Positions 8,772-16,656 of a stretch of 64,000 bases of DNA are shown in pieces. Under the pieces are notes generated by a model that saw only the letters and a list, made by a program, of their open reading frames with translations, was not told the origin of the DNA and made no database searches. The DNA lies in the NCBI RefSeq assembly GCF_030719295.1, contig NZ_CP120997.1:6148001-6212000 (forward strand), written 5' to 3'. The position numbers and the translations under genes were made by a program. The DNA is from Streptomyces sp. Mut1. Its GTDB lineage: Bacteria; Actinomycetota; Actinomycetes; Streptomycetales; Streptomycetaceae. How positions within the stretch are numbered: position 1 is the stretch's first letter; each line of letters starts with the position of its first letter.

Positions 8772-9423
8772 TGCGCGGCTCCATCGCCGGAACCGGTGCT
8801 GAGTATCGGTGACACGCAGATACCTGTTAACGGGTTGTGGGGTGTCGGTAGGGACGCTCGTACATCATGTGCACAGTTGCGGATGGGACAGGCGGGGCGG
8901 GCGGGGCTCCAGTGGCGCGGCTTGATCCTATGCCCAGTGCACAACCCCGGATGCGGGCAGTGTCGAAAATTTGCGTTCACGCAGAAGCGCAGAAACGATC
9001 CGCTTCGATCGGACCCGTCTCCGAGGCGGACGTCGAGAGGCTAAGCGGAATGGTCAACTCCCGCTTGCGCGCGCCCGTCCAACCCTTGTGTCACCGGGAG
9101 GTAAGGCGCCACGCCTCCCCGAGGCGGAATGATCAACGGGGCCCCGCTCCGACCCGTTTCGCCAACCCCCACCGGGGGCCGCGTCGTTGCGGAAAGGTTA
9201 GATCCGATTAGCGAAGGCGATTGTTCTGGTTCGGCCCCCGCCGGCCGGGTGGTCGCGCGACGCCACAGGTCGGCGACGGTGAGTGGTTCAATGTTCAAGT
9301 GGCCCACTGTGAAGGGTTGGTGGCGGTATGACAGGGTTCATCACCCCACGCACACGGCCCACTCCGGTGCGAATCGGCCATCTTGAAAAGGCTCATGGGC
9401 TCCACGGCCCGTCGTCTTGACCT
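8772..9423. other. Gene-poor upstream region of the kinase operon
   Basis: About 650 bp between the start of the kinase gene and the 33-bp repeats. Open frames exist on both strands but have no recognisable domain, no clear ribosome-binding site and atypical composition, so I do not call genes. The stretch is less GC-rich than its neighbours and should hold the promoter of the kinase operon; I could not fix a convincing -35/-10 pair. Confidence 0.5.
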
Positions 9424-9522
9424 GATCGGACATCCGGTCCGGCCGCCGCCCGTCCGGATCGGGCATCCGGTCCGGCCGCCGCCCGTCCGGATCGGGCATC
9501 CGGTCCGGCCGCCGCCCGCCCG
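9424..9522. repeat. Three tandem 33-bp direct repeats
   Basis: Units at 9424-9456, 9457-9489 and 9490-9522. Each begins GATCGG[GA]CATCCGGTCCGG; unit 1 differs at one base and unit 3 at one base near its end. They lie just past the terminator of the UvrA-like gene. The units are rich in CCGG and GGCCGCC blocks and could fold, but no function is known to me. Confidence 0.9.
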
Positions 9523-9536
9523 ACGGGCACGGAGAA

Positions 9537-9570
9537 GCGCCTGCCCGGCCGCCGTGGGCCGGACAGGCGC
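9537..9570 (-). terminator. Terminator of the UvrA-like gene
   Basis: Positions 9537-9550 pair with 9557-9570 with one mismatch around a 6-nt loop, 11 bp after the stop codon of the UvrA-like gene. No long T run, which is usual in Streptomyces. Confidence 0.75.
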
Positions 9571-9581
9571 CGCTGTGTCAC

Positions 9582-11963
9582 TCAGGCACCGACGTACCGC
9601 GCGAGGTGCTCACCCGTCAGCGTGGACCGGGCGGCGACGAGGTCGGCCGGAGTGCCTTCGAAGACGAGGGTGCCGCCGTCGTGGCCGGCGCCGGGACCCA
9701 GGTCGATGATCCAGTCGGCGTGCGCCATGACGGCCTGGTGGTGCTCGATGACGACGACCGACTTGCCCGCGTCCACCAGCCGGTCGAGCAGCCCGAGGAG
9801 CTGCTCCACATCCGCGAGGTGGAGGCCGGTGGTCGGCTCGTCGAGCACGTACACACCGCCCTTCTCGCCCATGTGCGTGGCGAGCTTCAGCCGCTGGCGC
9901 TCACCGCCGGAGAGCGTGGTGAGCGGCTGGCCGAGGCTGAGGTAGCCGAGCCCGACGGCCGCGAGGCGTTCGAGGACGCGGTGCGCGGCCGGCGTACGCG
10001 CCTCGCCGGAGCCGAAGAACTCCTCCGCCCGGTCCACCGACATCCCGAGCACCTCGCTGATGTCCCGCCCGCCGAGCCGGTATTCGAGCACGGAGGCCTG
10101 GAAACGCCGGCCCTCGCACTCCTCGCAGACCGTGGCGACGCCCGCCATCATCGCCAGGTCCGTGAAGACGACCCCCGCGCCGTTGCACACCGGGCACGCG
10201 CCCTCGGAGTTGGCGCTGAACAGGGCGGGCTTCACTCCGTTGGCCTTGGCGAACGCCTTGCGGACCGGGTCGAGCAGCCCGGTGTACGTGGCCGGGTTGC
10301 TCCGCCGCGAACCGCGGATCGGGCTCTGGTCGACCGACACCACCCCGTCCCGCCCGGACACCGAGCCATGGATCAGCGAGCTCTTGCCGGATCCCGCGAC
10401 ACCCGTGACGACGGTCAGCACCCCGAGCGGGATGTCCACATCGACGCCGCGCAGGTTGTTCGCCGTCGCACCCCGCACCTCCAGCGCCCCGGTGCGCTCC
10501 CGGGTGGCCTCCTTGAGCGCGGCCCGGTCGTCGAAGTGGCGGCCGGTGACGGTGTCCGAGGCACGCAGCCCGTCGACCGTGCCCTCGAAGCAGACGGTGC
10601 CGCCCGCCGTACCGGCGCCCGGACCGAGGTCCACCACATGGTCCGCGATCGCGATCGTCTCCGGCTTGTGCTCCACGACCAGCACCGTGTTGCCCTTGTC
10701 CCGCAGGCGCAGCAGCAGGTTGTTCATCCGCTGGATGTCGTGCGGGTGCAGACCGGCGGTCGGCTCGTCGAAGACGTACGTGGTGTCGGTCAGCGAGGAG
10801 CCGAGGTGGCGGATCATCTTGACGCGCTGCGCCTCACCGCCGGACAGGGTGCCGGCCGGCCGGTCCAGCGCCAGATAGCCGAGGCCGATCTCCACGAACG
10901 AGTCCAGGGTCTGCCCCAGCGCGCCGAGCAGCGGCGCCACCGAGGGCTCGTCCAGACCGCCGATCCAGGCGGCCAGGTCGCTGGTCTGCATCGCGCAGGC
11001 GTCCGCGATGCTGATCCCGGCGATCTTCGAGGACCTGGCGCCCGCACTGAGCCGGGTGCCCTCGCAGGCGGGGCAGGTGGTGAAGGTGACCGCCCGCTCC
11101 ACGAACGCCCGGATGTGCGGCTGGAGCGAGTCCTTGTCCTTGGACAGGAAGGACTTCCGGATCTTGGGGATGAGTCCCTCGTAGGTGAGGTTGACGCCCT
11201 CCACCTTGACCTTGGTCGGCTCCCGGTGGAGGAAGTCCCGCATCTCCTGCTCGGTGAACTTCGCGATCGGCTTGTCCGGGTCCAGGAAACCGGACTCGGC
11301 ATAGACCCGCACGGTCCAGAAGCTGTCCGACTTCCAGCCGGGAATGGTGAACGCGCCCTCCGCGAGGGACTTGGAGTCGTCGTACAGCTGGCTGAGGTCG
11401 ATGTCGGAGACGGTGCCCCGGCCCTCGCACTCGGTGCACATGCCGCCGGTCCGGCTGAAGGTCGCCTTCACGGCCTTCTTGTTGCCGCGCTCGACGGTGA
11501 TCGCGCCGCTCGCCTTCACGGACGCGGTGTTGAAGGAGTACGCGCTGGGCGGGCCGATGTGCGGGGAGCCGAGGCGGCTGAAGAGGATGCGCAGCATGGC
11601 GTTGGCGTCGGTGGCCGTGCCCACCGTGGAGCGGGTGTCGCCGCCCATCCGCTGCTGGTCGACGATGATCGCCGTCGTCAGCCCTTCGAGGACGTCCACC
11701 TCGGGCCGGGCCAGGGCCGGCATGAACCCCTGGACGAAGGCGCTGTACGTCTCGTTGATCAGCCGCTGCGACTCGGCGGCGATGGTGTTGAACACCAGCG
11801 AGCTCTTGCCGGAACCGGACACCCCCGTGAACACCGTCAGCCGGCGCTTGGGGATCTCGATGCTGACATCCTTCAGATTGTTCACGCGCGCCCCGTGCAC
11901 ACGGATCAGATCGTGGCTGTCGGCGGCGTGCGGCCGCGTGCCCCTGCCGGTGGCCCTGCTCAT
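9582..11963 (-). CDS. UvrA paralogue without the UvrB-binding region
   Basis: About 793 aa, clearly shorter than canonical UvrA (about 950). Two ABC ATPase modules are intact: Walker A GVSGSGKSS and GVAGSGKSS, signatures LSGGEAQRVKM and LSGGERQRLKL, Walker B VFDEPTAGLH and VLDEPTTGLH. Zinc-type CxxC pairs are present (CTECEGRG, CPVCNGAG, CEECEGRR). After the first Q-loop (VDQQRMGGDTRSTVG) the protein goes almost directly to the zinc module, so the UvrB-binding insertion is missing. Such class III UvrA-like proteins include DrrC-type factors linked to resistance to DNA-binding drugs; repair with UvrB is unlikely. ATG 11963 is chosen for its GAGGGAG ribosome site. Confidence 0.9.
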   Translation of the reverse strand: MSRATGRGTRPHAADSHDLIRVHGARVNNLKDVSIEIPKRRLTVFTGVSGSGKSSLVFNTIAAESQRLINETYSAFVQGFMPALARPEVDVLEGLTTAIIVDQQRMGGDTRSTVGTATDANAMLRILFSRLGSPHIGPPSAYSFNTASVKASGAITVERGNKKAVKATFSRTGGMCTECEGRGTVSDIDLSQLYDDSKSLAEGAFTIPGWKSDSFWTVRVYAESGFLDPDKPIAKFTEQEMRDFLHREPTKVKVEGVNLTYEGLIPKIRKSFLSKDKDSLQPHIRAFVERAVTFTTCPACEGTRLSAGARSSKIAGISIADACAMQTSDLAAWIGGLDEPSVAPLLGALGQTLDSFVEIGLGYLALDRPAGTLSGGEAQRVKMIRHLGSSLTDTTYVFDEPTAGLHPHDIQRMNNLLLRLRDKGNTVLVVEHKPETIAIADHVVDLGPGAGTAGGTVCFEGTVDGLRASDTVTGRHFDDRAALKEATRERTGALEVRGATANNLRGVDVDIPLGVLTVVTGVAGSGKSSLIHGSVSGRDGVVSVDQSPIRGSRRSNPATYTGLLDPVRKAFAKANGVKPALFSANSEGACPVCNGAGVVFTDLAMMAGVATVCEECEGRRFQASVLEYRLGGRDISEVLGMSVDRAEEFFGSGEARTPAAHRVLERLAAVGLGYLSLGQPLTTLSGGERQRLKLATHMGEKGGVYVLDEPTTGLHLADVEQLLGLLDRLVDAGKSVVVIEHHQAVMAHADWIIDLGPGAGHDGGTLVFEGTPADLVAARSTLTGEHLARYVGA

Positions 11964-12072
11964 CGTGTCTCCCTCGGTTGGCGGGGCCGCCCGGCCGCCC
12001 CGTCGTCGCCGCCCGGTCCCGGCCGGCGGTCCTGCCCGTGAACCCCGGCGCACCCGCGGCGCCGGACGTTCC

Positions 12073-12522
12073 TCACGCTAGCGGCGGACCCTGCGGCCGT
12101 GCTTCTCGATTCCTGACCGGACGGGTCACCTGCTTCGCCACGCACGACGGGATCCCCACCGTCGAGCGCGCCGCCTCCTGCCGGTAGGTGCTCGGCGGCA
12201 TCCCGACCAGCTCGGTGAAGCGCGTGCTGAACGTGCCGAGCGACGCGCAGCCGACAGCGAAGCACACCTCGGTGACGCTGAGGTCCCCCCGCCGCAGCAG
12301 CGTCATCGCCCGCTCGACGCGCCGGGTCATCAGGTAGCCGTACGGTGACTCCCCGTACGCGCGCCGGAACTCGCGGCTCAGATGGCCGGCCGACATGTGC
12401 GCCCCGCGCGCGAGCGCCTCGACGTTCAGCGGCTGGGCGTACTCCCGGTCGATCCGGTCCCGGACCCGGCGCAGCCGGGCGAGGTCGCGCAGATGCTGCG
12501 CCGCGTCGGTTCTGCTGGTCAC
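12073..12522 (-). CDS. AraC-family transcriptional regulator, single-domain
   Basis: About 149 aa consisting almost only of the AraC DNA-binding domain: two helix-turn-helix units, the first around LNVEALARGAHMSAGHLSREF and the second around LSVTEVCFAVGCASLGTFSTRF, followed by a basic tail. There is no separate ligand domain. I use GTG 12522; the upstream in-frame extension overlaps the preceding membrane-protein gene and looks non-coding. It sits 109 bp upstream of the UvrA-like gene on the same strand and may control it. The ribosome site is weak. Confidence 0.85.
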   Translation of the reverse strand: MTSRTDAAQHLRDLARLRRVRDRIDREYAQPLNVEALARGAHMSAGHLSREFRRAYGESPYGYLMTRRVERAMTLLRRGDLSVTEVCFAVGCASLGTFSTRFTELVGMPPSTYRQEAARSTVGIPSCVAKQVTRPVRNREARPQGPPLA

Positions 12523-12583
12523 GGTCGAAAGCGTACGGGGTGGGGGCGCCGCCCGCCCGGCACCGACGGGCGGGCGGCGGAGA

Positions 12584-13666
12584 TCACGTACGCGTGTAGG
12601 TGCCGCACTCCGCGTCACCCCTGCCCCGCGTCAGTTCGTCCACCGTGGTGCTCCGGTCGTACGGGTCCACAGGAGGCCCCTCGCCCGCGCCGGTCCCCTC
12701 GTCGAACGTGGGGACGAAGTAGCCGGTGTCGTTGTCGCAGCCGCCGTTGGCGGAGTCCACCTTGTAGGACAGCAGAGTGAAGGTCCCCGGCTCGGTGATC
12801 ACCTTCGACGGGTCGTCCCAGCTCATCACGATCTCCCGGCGCACGACCGTGCGGGCGACGTCCTCACCGCCGCCCGCCGCCCGCACGAGCGGATAGACGA
12901 AGGTGACGTCGGCGGTCACCTCGACGGCACCGCGCTCGCCCTCCCGGTAGGTGATCCGGCCGCGCGTCCTGACCACGTCCCCGGCCAGGCGCGCGTACGA
13001 CGGATCGAAGCGGCTGAACAGCAGCAGCGGATTGTTCTTCCGTGACGGGCTGTCGAAGGCGCTCGCCAGGAACGCCTTGGTGTCCGCCTGCTTCGGGTTG
13101 AGCGCCGCGATGGCCTTCTCCGGGCGCTCCCCGCGCAGCACACCCAGGTCCACGCCTGCGTCCACGAGGAAGGCGAGGCTGTCGTCGAGCGCCCGCGCCA
13201 CCTGCTGCTCGCTCATCCAGCCGGCCGCCCGCGCCTTCGGCAGTGTGATCCCGGCCGCCCCGTCCGCCCAGCGCGCCGCCGGGGACCCCCTGAACGGATC
13301 TTCGGGCGTGGGCCGTTGGAGCGCCGCCTCGGTGGCCGGCGGCGCGCTGGGGCGCACCGACTCCGCCGTGAGCGGGGTGTCGTCCTCGCCGGAGCCGAAC
13401 CAGCCGGTCACCAGGTCCGGCTTGAGGGCCACGACGAACAGCGCGACGACGAGCAGCAGGCCCACCACGTACCAGCCCCGGCCGCGCCGCCGGGGCGGCT
13501 GGTGGCCGCGCCAGGGTTCGGGCGGGCCGGTCTCCTCCCGCAGCCGCTGGGACACCATCCGGGCCCGCGCCGACGGCTCCTCGGGGGCGCCGGCGGTTCC
13601 GGCCTCGGCCTCCCGCAGGAAGCGTTCCCACTCCTCGTCCGGTATGGATGACCCGCCGTTGTCCAC
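12584..13666 (-). CDS. Single-span membrane protein of unknown function
   Basis: About 360 aa. A charged cytoplasmic N terminus (IPDEEWERFLREAEAG) and an Arg-rich segment precede one transmembrane helix near residues 65-85 (YVVGLLLVVALFVVAL); the remaining about 270 residues are predicted outside. The outside part has no motif I recognise; it includes an NNPLLLFSRFDPSYARL segment and ends in a short acidic Cys-containing tail (CDNDTGYF, ECGTY). GTG 13666 is chosen because GGGAG precedes it and the sequence before it is not protein-like. This architecture recurs in Streptomyces as an uncharacterised protein. No operon partner is evident. Confidence 0.8.
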   Translation of the reverse strand: MDNGGSSIPDEEWERFLREAEAGTAGAPEEPSARARMVSQRLREETGPPEPWRGHQPPRRRGRGWYVVGLLLVVALFVVALKPDLVTGWFGSGEDDTPLTAESVRPSAPPATEAALQRPTPEDPFRGSPAARWADGAAGITLPKARAAGWMSEQQVARALDDSLAFLVDAGVDLGVLRGERPEKAIAALNPKQADTKAFLASAFDSPSRKNNPLLLFSRFDPSYARLAGDVVRTRGRITYREGERGAVEVTADVTFVYPLVRAAGGGEDVARTVVRREIVMSWDDPSKVITEPGTFTLLSYKVDSANGGCDNDTGYFVPTFDEGTGAGEGPPVDPYDRSTTVDELTRGRGDAECGTYTRT

Positions 13667-13826
13667 GCTGTGCTCCCGCCCCTTCCGGCACGCCGCCGGG
13701 GGTGTGAACACCCCGGCCGGTCCGTTTTTCCGTGCATCATCACACAGCCCGGCGGCACCCGGCGCGGGGGCTTCCCGCGCCAAGTGCCCACCGGGCCGGT
13801 GCAGATGGGACGGGGTGTGCCGGGGG

Positions 13827-14642
13827 TTACGGCTTGCGGCCGACCGCCACGTACCCCGGGGTGACGACGTCACCCGTGCCGGGGACCGGCTCACCGAGTT
13901 CGGGGTGCCAGGCCTCGGCGGCGACGATGCCGGGCTCCACGATTTCCAGCCCGTCGAAGAACGCGGCGAACTGGGCGCGGCTGCGCGGCGCCAGCGTGAG
14001 CGTGTTGGCCCGGTACATCTCGTCCACCTGGCGGGCCTCCTCCGGGTGGAAGTCGGCGGTGATCTGCGAGATGACCATGTAACTGCCGGGCGCCAGCACC
14101 TCGGTGAGCCGGCTGACCAGCTCGTACGCGCCGTCCTCGTCGCTCACGAAGTGCAGCAGCGCGATCATCGACAGGGCCACCGGGGCGCTGAAGTCCAGCG
14201 TCTTTCCGGCGCGTTCGAGGATCGTGTCGACGTTGCGCGCGTCGGCCTGCACGTAGTCGATGACACCCTCGGGCGTGCCCTTGAGCAGCGCCTCGGCGTG
14301 GGCCAGCACGATCGGGTCGTTGTCGCAGTAGACGACCCGGGTGGTGGGTTCGGCCGTCTGGGCCACCTGGTGCAGGTTGGGCTCGGTGGGTATCCCCGTG
14401 CCGATGTCCAGGAACTGGCGGACGCCCTGGGTGGACAGCCAGCGGGTGGCCCGGTGCATGAAGGCGCGGTTGATCTTCGCCATCACCGGCACATTCGGTT
14501 CGACGGCCAGCATCTGACGGCCCATGGCCTCGTCCACCGGGTAGTTGTCCTTGCCGCCGAGGAACCAGTCGTACATCCGCGCGGGGTGCGGCTTGCTGGT
14601 GTCGATGAGCGGGGATGTGGCGTCGTTCTCCGGTCGGGACAT
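13827..14642 (-). CDS. S-adenosyl methyltransferase (PF04672 family)
   Basis: 271 aa, the usual length of this actinobacterial family. The N terminus PHPARMYDWFLGGKDNYPVDE is diagnostic; FLDIGTGIPTEPNLHQVA is the SAM-binding motif I, followed by VVYCDNDPIVLAHAEALL (acidic ribose-binding Asp). These proteins are cytoplasmic and abundant in Streptomyces, often beside DNA-binding proteins; substrates are unknown. ATG 14642 has GGAG 7 nt upstream. It is divergent from the lipase gene and shares its GTTACC-rich intergenic region. Confidence 0.93.
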   Translation of the reverse strand: MSRPENDATSPLIDTSKPHPARMYDWFLGGKDNYPVDEAMGRQMLAVEPNVPVMAKINRAFMHRATRWLSTQGVRQFLDIGTGIPTEPNLHQVAQTAEPTTRVVYCDNDPIVLAHAEALLKGTPEGVIDYVQADARNVDTILERAGKTLDFSAPVALSMIALLHFVSDEDGAYELVSRLTEVLAPGSYMVISQITADFHPEEARQVDEMYRANTLTLAPRSRAQFAAFFDGLEIVEPGIVAAEAWHPELGEPVPGTGDVVTPGYVAVGRKP

Positions 14643-14694
14643 GGCGAACTCCAGGGTGCGGGAGGCTGCGGATGATCAGCTCGGACCAAGGATA

Positions 14695-14762
14695 GGTAAC
14701 TCGGCAGCCGGCGAACGATAGTTACCACAGCGTAACTTACTCATGGGTTACCTGTGGTAACT
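14695..14762. promoter_or_regulatory. Multi-copy GTTACC palindromic operator
   Basis: Five copies of GTTAC(C) or its complement lie at 14695-14700, 14721-14726, 14732-14736, 14747-14752 and 14756-14761. The outer pair forms an 11-bp perfect inverted repeat (14720-14730 with 14752-14762) and an inner GTAAC/GTTAC pair is nested in it. The cluster lies between the divergent methyltransferase and lipase genes. It is probably a regulator-binding site; the regulator is not identifiable here. Confidence 0.7.
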
Positions 14763-14815
14763 ACCGTTGCTAGTTTGCGCTCACCCGTATTTCGGAGCAG
14801 AGCGAGGAGTGAGCT

Positions 14816-16201
14816 GTGAGCCGCAAGGACAGCCGTTCCACCGTCCCCTTGACCCCCACCCGCCGCCGGCGCCCCGGCGCCCTGCGCGCGGCGGCCGTCG
14901 CCGTGACCGCGGCGGCCTGCGTAGCCGCGTACGCCGCGCCCGCGTCCGCCACGGACGGAACCGAACCCGTCGTCTCCCGGGGCGTGACCATCCCCGTCTT
15001 CTACAACCCGCCCACCGAACTGCCCGCCGCCAACGGGGCGCTGATCCGCCAGGAGCCGCTGCCGCTCGGCGCGAGCCTGCCCGGCCTCGACGGCCGCCCG
15101 ATGCCGGGCACGGCCACCCGCCTGATGTACCGGTCGACCGACTCGAACGGGGAGCCGGTCGCCGTGACCGGCGCCTACATCGAACCCTCCGCCGCCTGGA
15201 AGGGCAGCGGCCCGCGCCCGCTGGTGGCACTGGGCTCGGGCACCATGGGCCAGGGCGACCAGTGCGCGCCCTCGCTGGCGCTCCAGAACCCGCTCACCCT
15301 GACCGGTGACACCGTGTCGGTCGGCTACGAGATCCTCGCCGTCTACCGGCTCCTGTCCGCGGGCGTCTCCGTCGTCGTCACCGACTACGTGGGCCTCGGC
15401 GCCACCGACCGCCTGCACACCTACGTCAACCGGGTGGACGAGGGCCACGCGCTGCTCGACGCGGCCCGCGCCGCGCACGCGCTCCCCGGCACCTCGCTGA
15501 CGCCCGAGTCCCGTACCGGGCTGTACGGCTACAGCCAGGGCGGCGGGGCCAGCGCGGCGGCCGCCGAACTCCAGCCCTCGTACGCCCCGGACGTCAACCT
15601 CGCCGGTACGTACTCCGGGGCGCCGCCGGCCGACCTGACCGCGGTCATGAAGGGCATCGACGGCAGCGCCCTGGCCGGCGCCCTCGCCTGGTCGATCAAC
15701 GGCTTCGCGCAGGCCGACCCCGACCTGCGCGACGTCGTCGAGGCCAACATCAACGACGCCGGGCGGGCCGCGCTGAAGGACGCGTCGACCATGTGCGTGG
15801 GCGACGCGATCCTCGGCTACGGCTTCGCGAAGAGCAGCAAGTGGACCACCACCGGCAAGTCGCTCGGCGACATCATCGCCGCCGAGCCCAAGGCGCAGGC
15901 CGCCCTCGACAAGCAGCGCATCGGCGCCCTGAAGCCCGCCGGCCCCGTGCGGCTGGCGACCGGCATCCAGGACGACATAGTCCCGCACCGTCAGGCACGT
16001 CAACTGGCCGTGGACTGGTGCGGCAAGGGCGCCAACGTCACCTACGACGCCGTCATCCTGCCCAACCTGGGCGACAAGATCCTCACCAACCACCTGGTCC
16101 CGCTCATCACCGACCAGGGGGACGCCATCTCCTGGATGACCGACCGCCTCTCGGGCAAGCCGGCCTCCTCCAACTGCTGGTCGATGCCGATCCAGCCCTG
16201 A
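14816..16201 (+). CDS. Secreted lipase/esterase (secretory lipase family)
   Basis: 461 aa with a long Arg-rich Sec signal peptide ending near ASA (residue about 46). The alpha/beta-hydrolase nucleophile elbow GYSQG places the catalytic Ser at residue 240; VVVTDYVGLGATD is the conserved strand before it, typical of the LIP family (PF03583). The acid and His are likely in the D-D-I-V-P-H and TNH segments near the C terminus. Several Cys residues may form disulfides outside the cell. GTG 14816 has GAGGAG just upstream. It should act on extracellular acyl esters; the true substrate is not known. Confidence 0.9.
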   Translation: MSRKDSRSTVPLTPTRRRRPGALRAAAVAVTAAACVAAYAAPASATDGTEPVVSRGVTIPVFYNPPTELPAANGALIRQEPLPLGASLPGLDGRPMPGTATRLMYRSTDSNGEPVAVTGAYIEPSAAWKGSGPRPLVALGSGTMGQGDQCAPSLALQNPLTLTGDTVSVGYEILAVYRLLSAGVSVVVTDYVGLGATDRLHTYVNRVDEGHALLDAARAAHALPGTSLTPESRTGLYGYSQGGGASAAAAELQPSYAPDVNLAGTYSGAPPADLTAVMKGIDGSALAGALAWSINGFAQADPDLRDVVEANINDAGRAALKDASTMCVGDAILGYGFAKSSKWTTTGKSLGDIIAAEPKAQAALDKQRIGALKPAGPVRLATGIQDDIVPHRQARQLAVDWCGKGANVTYDAVILPNLGDKILTNHLVPLITDQGDAISWMTDRLSGKPASSNCWSMPIQP

Positions 16202-16353
16202 CACCACCCCTGTCCGCGCCCGCACCCCGGCCCGCACCGGAGTGCGGGCGCGGACGTGCGCGCACCTCGGTGGGACCGTGGGGGCGGAGCCCACCCGGCT
16301 GGGTGTGCGCCAGGTCACGGGAACCCTCCGCTTCCCGCGGAGAGGTACAAGAT

Positions 16354-16450
16354 GTGACACACACCGAAGACGCGGGCAGCCTGCGCCGACGCCTGCGGGA
16401 GGGCGACCGCGAGACGTTCGCCGGCCTGTACGACGCCCACGCGCGCACGG
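16354..16450 (+). pseudogene. N-terminal fragment of an ECF sigma factor
   Basis: A GTG at 16354 with GGAGAGG upstream starts LRRRLREGDRETFAGLYDAH, the typical start of region 2 of ECF sigma factors. About 30 residues in, the family sequence ends and the frame continues as GC-rich nonsense to 16641, including an in-frame TTA. Regions 2.3 to 4 are missing, so no working sigma factor can be made. It marks a deletion or recombination point just upstream of the glycosyltransferase promoter. Confidence 0.65.
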
Positions 16451-16451
16451 G

Positions 16452-16489
16452 AAAAACACCGTGCGTGCGGGCCGGACGGAGGTTAGGCT
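16452..16489 (+). promoter_or_regulatory. WhiB7/WblC-like promoter of the macrolide glycosyltransferase
   Basis: An A5 tract (16452-16456) lies 4 bp before a -35-like GTGCGT (16461-16466), 17 bp before a -10 TAGGCT (16484-16489). An AT-rich block just upstream of the -35 is the hallmark of WhiB7-dependent promoters, and macrolide-inactivating genes are typical members of that regulon. The predicted start of transcription falls on or next to the ATG of the leader ORF at 16496. The -35 is a poor match, so this is a candidate. Confidence 0.5.
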
Positions 16490-16495
16490 CGCACC

Positions 16496-16522
16496 ATGAA
16501 CATCTGCCAGCTCTACGGCTGA
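16496..16522 (+). CDS. Eight-codon leader ORF upstream of the glycosyltransferase
   Basis: ATG 16496 to TGA 16522 encodes MNICQLYG. The ATG lies 7 nt after the -10 box, so the message is predicted to be leaderless and the peptide efficiently started. It is followed by two GC-rich hairpins (16526-16533 with 16545-16552; 16577-16600) before the main gene at 16657. This layout resembles leader peptides that sense macrolides by ribosome stalling, but the peptide does not match known Erm leaders and function is inferred. Confidence 0.45.
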   Translation: MNICQLYG

Positions 16523-16656
16523 CGCGGACGGGGCAGGCCCCCGACCCCGTCCGGCACACCGCATACGCGCGCCCACGGCCCGGCCCCCGCCGGGGTGGCC
16601 GACGCGCCGGTCTGCCGTATCCACTTCCGCCGCAGAGCTGAAACGAGTGATTCCTC

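Noticed and set aside
8867..9386. Open frames of 80-114 codons in the region upstream of the kinase
   Set aside because: No ribosome site, domain or typical codon pattern; they overlap on opposite strands.
9424..9522. CRISPR array
   Set aside because: The 33-bp units are contiguous with no unique spacers and no cas genes are present.
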